5,415 nucleotides of DNA, taken from positions 1-5,415 of the forward strand of contig JALWEK010000012.1 of NCBI GenBank assembly GCA_027014185.1, given 5' to 3'. The notes beneath the pieces were generated by a model. That model had not been told where the DNA came from. It worked only from the letters and a program-made list of their open reading frames with translations, and made no database searches. Shown here piece by piece: positions 4,909 to 5,415 of this stretch. Source of the stretch: Aquificaceae bacterium (GTDB lineage: Bacteria > Aquificota > Aquificia > Aquificales > Aquificaceae). Both the position numbers and the translations under genes were made by a program. The number at the start of each line of letters is the position of its first letter. The first letter of the stretch is position 1.

Positions 4909-5415
4909 CGAGCATCACCTCCGCAACCTCAACACCTTTCCTAACAGACTCGACGGATCTCTCCCACATCTGCCTCTCCTCTTCTATCATGGGCACCTTT
5001 ATTATGTCTTCAACCCCGTTGGCACCGAGCTTTACAGGAACCCCAACGCAGAAGCCCTTTACCCCGTAGTACTCTCCGGCCTCTCCGTCCAAGTAAACGG
5101 AACAGGGCAGTATCCTTCTACTGTTGGTGACCAAGGCCTCTACCATATCCACCACTGCCGCGGCGGGAGCGTAGTAAGCCGACGTTCCCATGAGGTTCAC
5201 TATCTCGCCGCCCCCGAACCTCGTCCTGTGTATTATCTCCTGTAACTTCTCCTTAGGGATAAGGTCCTTGAGGGGTATGCCCCCCACGTTGGAGATCGAT
5301 ATAAGGGGTACCATCTCGTCACCGTGTCCACCGATAACGTAGGCGTGGATGTCCTTCGGGGAAACCCTGAGCTCCTCGGCTATGAACGTCTTGAACCTGG
5401 CGGAGTCCAGAACCC
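4889..5415 (-). CDS. mdh: Malate dehydrogenase (LDH/MDH family), C-terminal part; 5' end beyond the window
   Basis: NAD(P)-dependent interconversion of malate and oxaloacetate in the cytoplasm. About 174 codons are present, running off the right edge. The visible part starts at GVLDSARFKTFIAEEL, whose Arg matches the substrate carboxylate-binding Arg of the family, then HAYVIGGHGDEMVPLIS with the catalytic His in GGHGD. The C-terminal region has GTSAYYAPAAAVVDMV and the PCSVYLDGEAGEYYGVKGFCVGVPVKLG segment (split here by description), typical of LDH-like MDHs of thermophiles and alpha-proteobacteria. The residue that separates malate from lactate dehydrogenases (position 102 in LDH numbering) lies outside the window, so MDH rather than LDH rests on overall resemblance and on the fumarase gene that overlaps its end by 20 bp. 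No promoter for the operon is visible; it must lie upstream. Confidence 0.93.
   Translation of the reverse strand, partial: VLDSARFKTFIAEELRVSPKDIHAYVIGGHGDEMVPLISISNVGGIPLKDLIPKEKLQEIIHRTRFGGGEIVNLMGTSAYYAPAAAVVDMVEALVTNSRRILPCSVYLDGEAGEYYGVKGFCVGVPVKLGANGVEDIIKVPMIEEERQMWERSVESVRKGVEVAEVMLGEKSPS
4914..4922 (-). promoter_or_regulatory. Ribosome binding site of the fumarase alpha gene, within mdh
   Basis: Read on the - strand this is GGAGGTGAT, an almost ideal anti-Shine-Dalgarno match, nine bases from GGAGG to the GTG at 4908. It lies inside the last codons of mdh and decides the GTG start. Confidence 0.8.

Noticed and set aside
4856..5245. Open frame of 129 codons on the + strand opposite mdh
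   Set aside because: Antisense to conserved malate dehydrogenase sequence; composition unlike a real protein.
1..5415. CRISPR array, insertion sequence ends, tRNA or rRNA genes
   Set aside because: No regularly spaced repeats, no terminal inverted repeats or transposase, and no cloverleaf-like or rRNA-like segment were seen; almost every base is coding.

Overview
The window looks like chromosomal DNA from a thermophilic bacterium, most plausibly one of the Aquificales (Aquifex/Hydrogenobacter/Thermocrinis-like). Ribosomal protein L35 and IF-3 make it bacterial. Arginine is mostly AGG/AGA, isoleucine is often ATA, proteins are rich in Lys/Glu, and genes are packed with almost no spacing. A malate dehydrogenase joined to a two-subunit-type (class I) fumarase alpha chain fits an organism running the (reductive) TCA cycle. 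The taxon is an inference from these traits, not from a database match. No mobile element, CRISPR array, RNA gene or long non-coding stretch is visible.

Layout. On the + strand at the left, a small acidic protein of unknown function (possibly cut by the window edge) is followed after 1 nt by a complete UvrD/PcrA-type superfamily 1A helicase. The helicase converges, with a 4-bp overlap, on rpmI (L35), which lies on the - strand. A 45-bp divergent spacer separates rpmI from a + strand GYD-domain protein, and that gene abuts infC (IF-3, - strand) tail to tail with no base between the stops. From infC to the right edge everything is on the - strand. In transcription order this is mdh (5' part outside the window), fumarase alpha, a 63-residue membrane protein, a 36-residue and a 38-residue single-pass membrane peptide, a four-helix DUF4149-like membrane protein, and infC.

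The - strand block is the most striking part. Every junction from mdh to infC is an overlap (20 bp, ATGA, TTGA, ATGA, 10 bp, ATGA), so seven genes form one continuous chain of translationally coupled reading frames. Central carbon metabolism, unknown small membrane proteins and translation initiation are therefore tied into one transcript. Two of the small genes (36 and 38 aa) would be missed by a length cutoff but are held in place by the overlaps and by a ribosome binding site. The usual infC-rpmI neighbourhood is kept, but a GYD-domain gene in the opposite orientation sits between the two, and rplT is not next to rpmI. I see no evidence of a defence system or other elaborate new machinery. 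The candidates for novelty are the coupled small membrane proteins and the gene order around infC.
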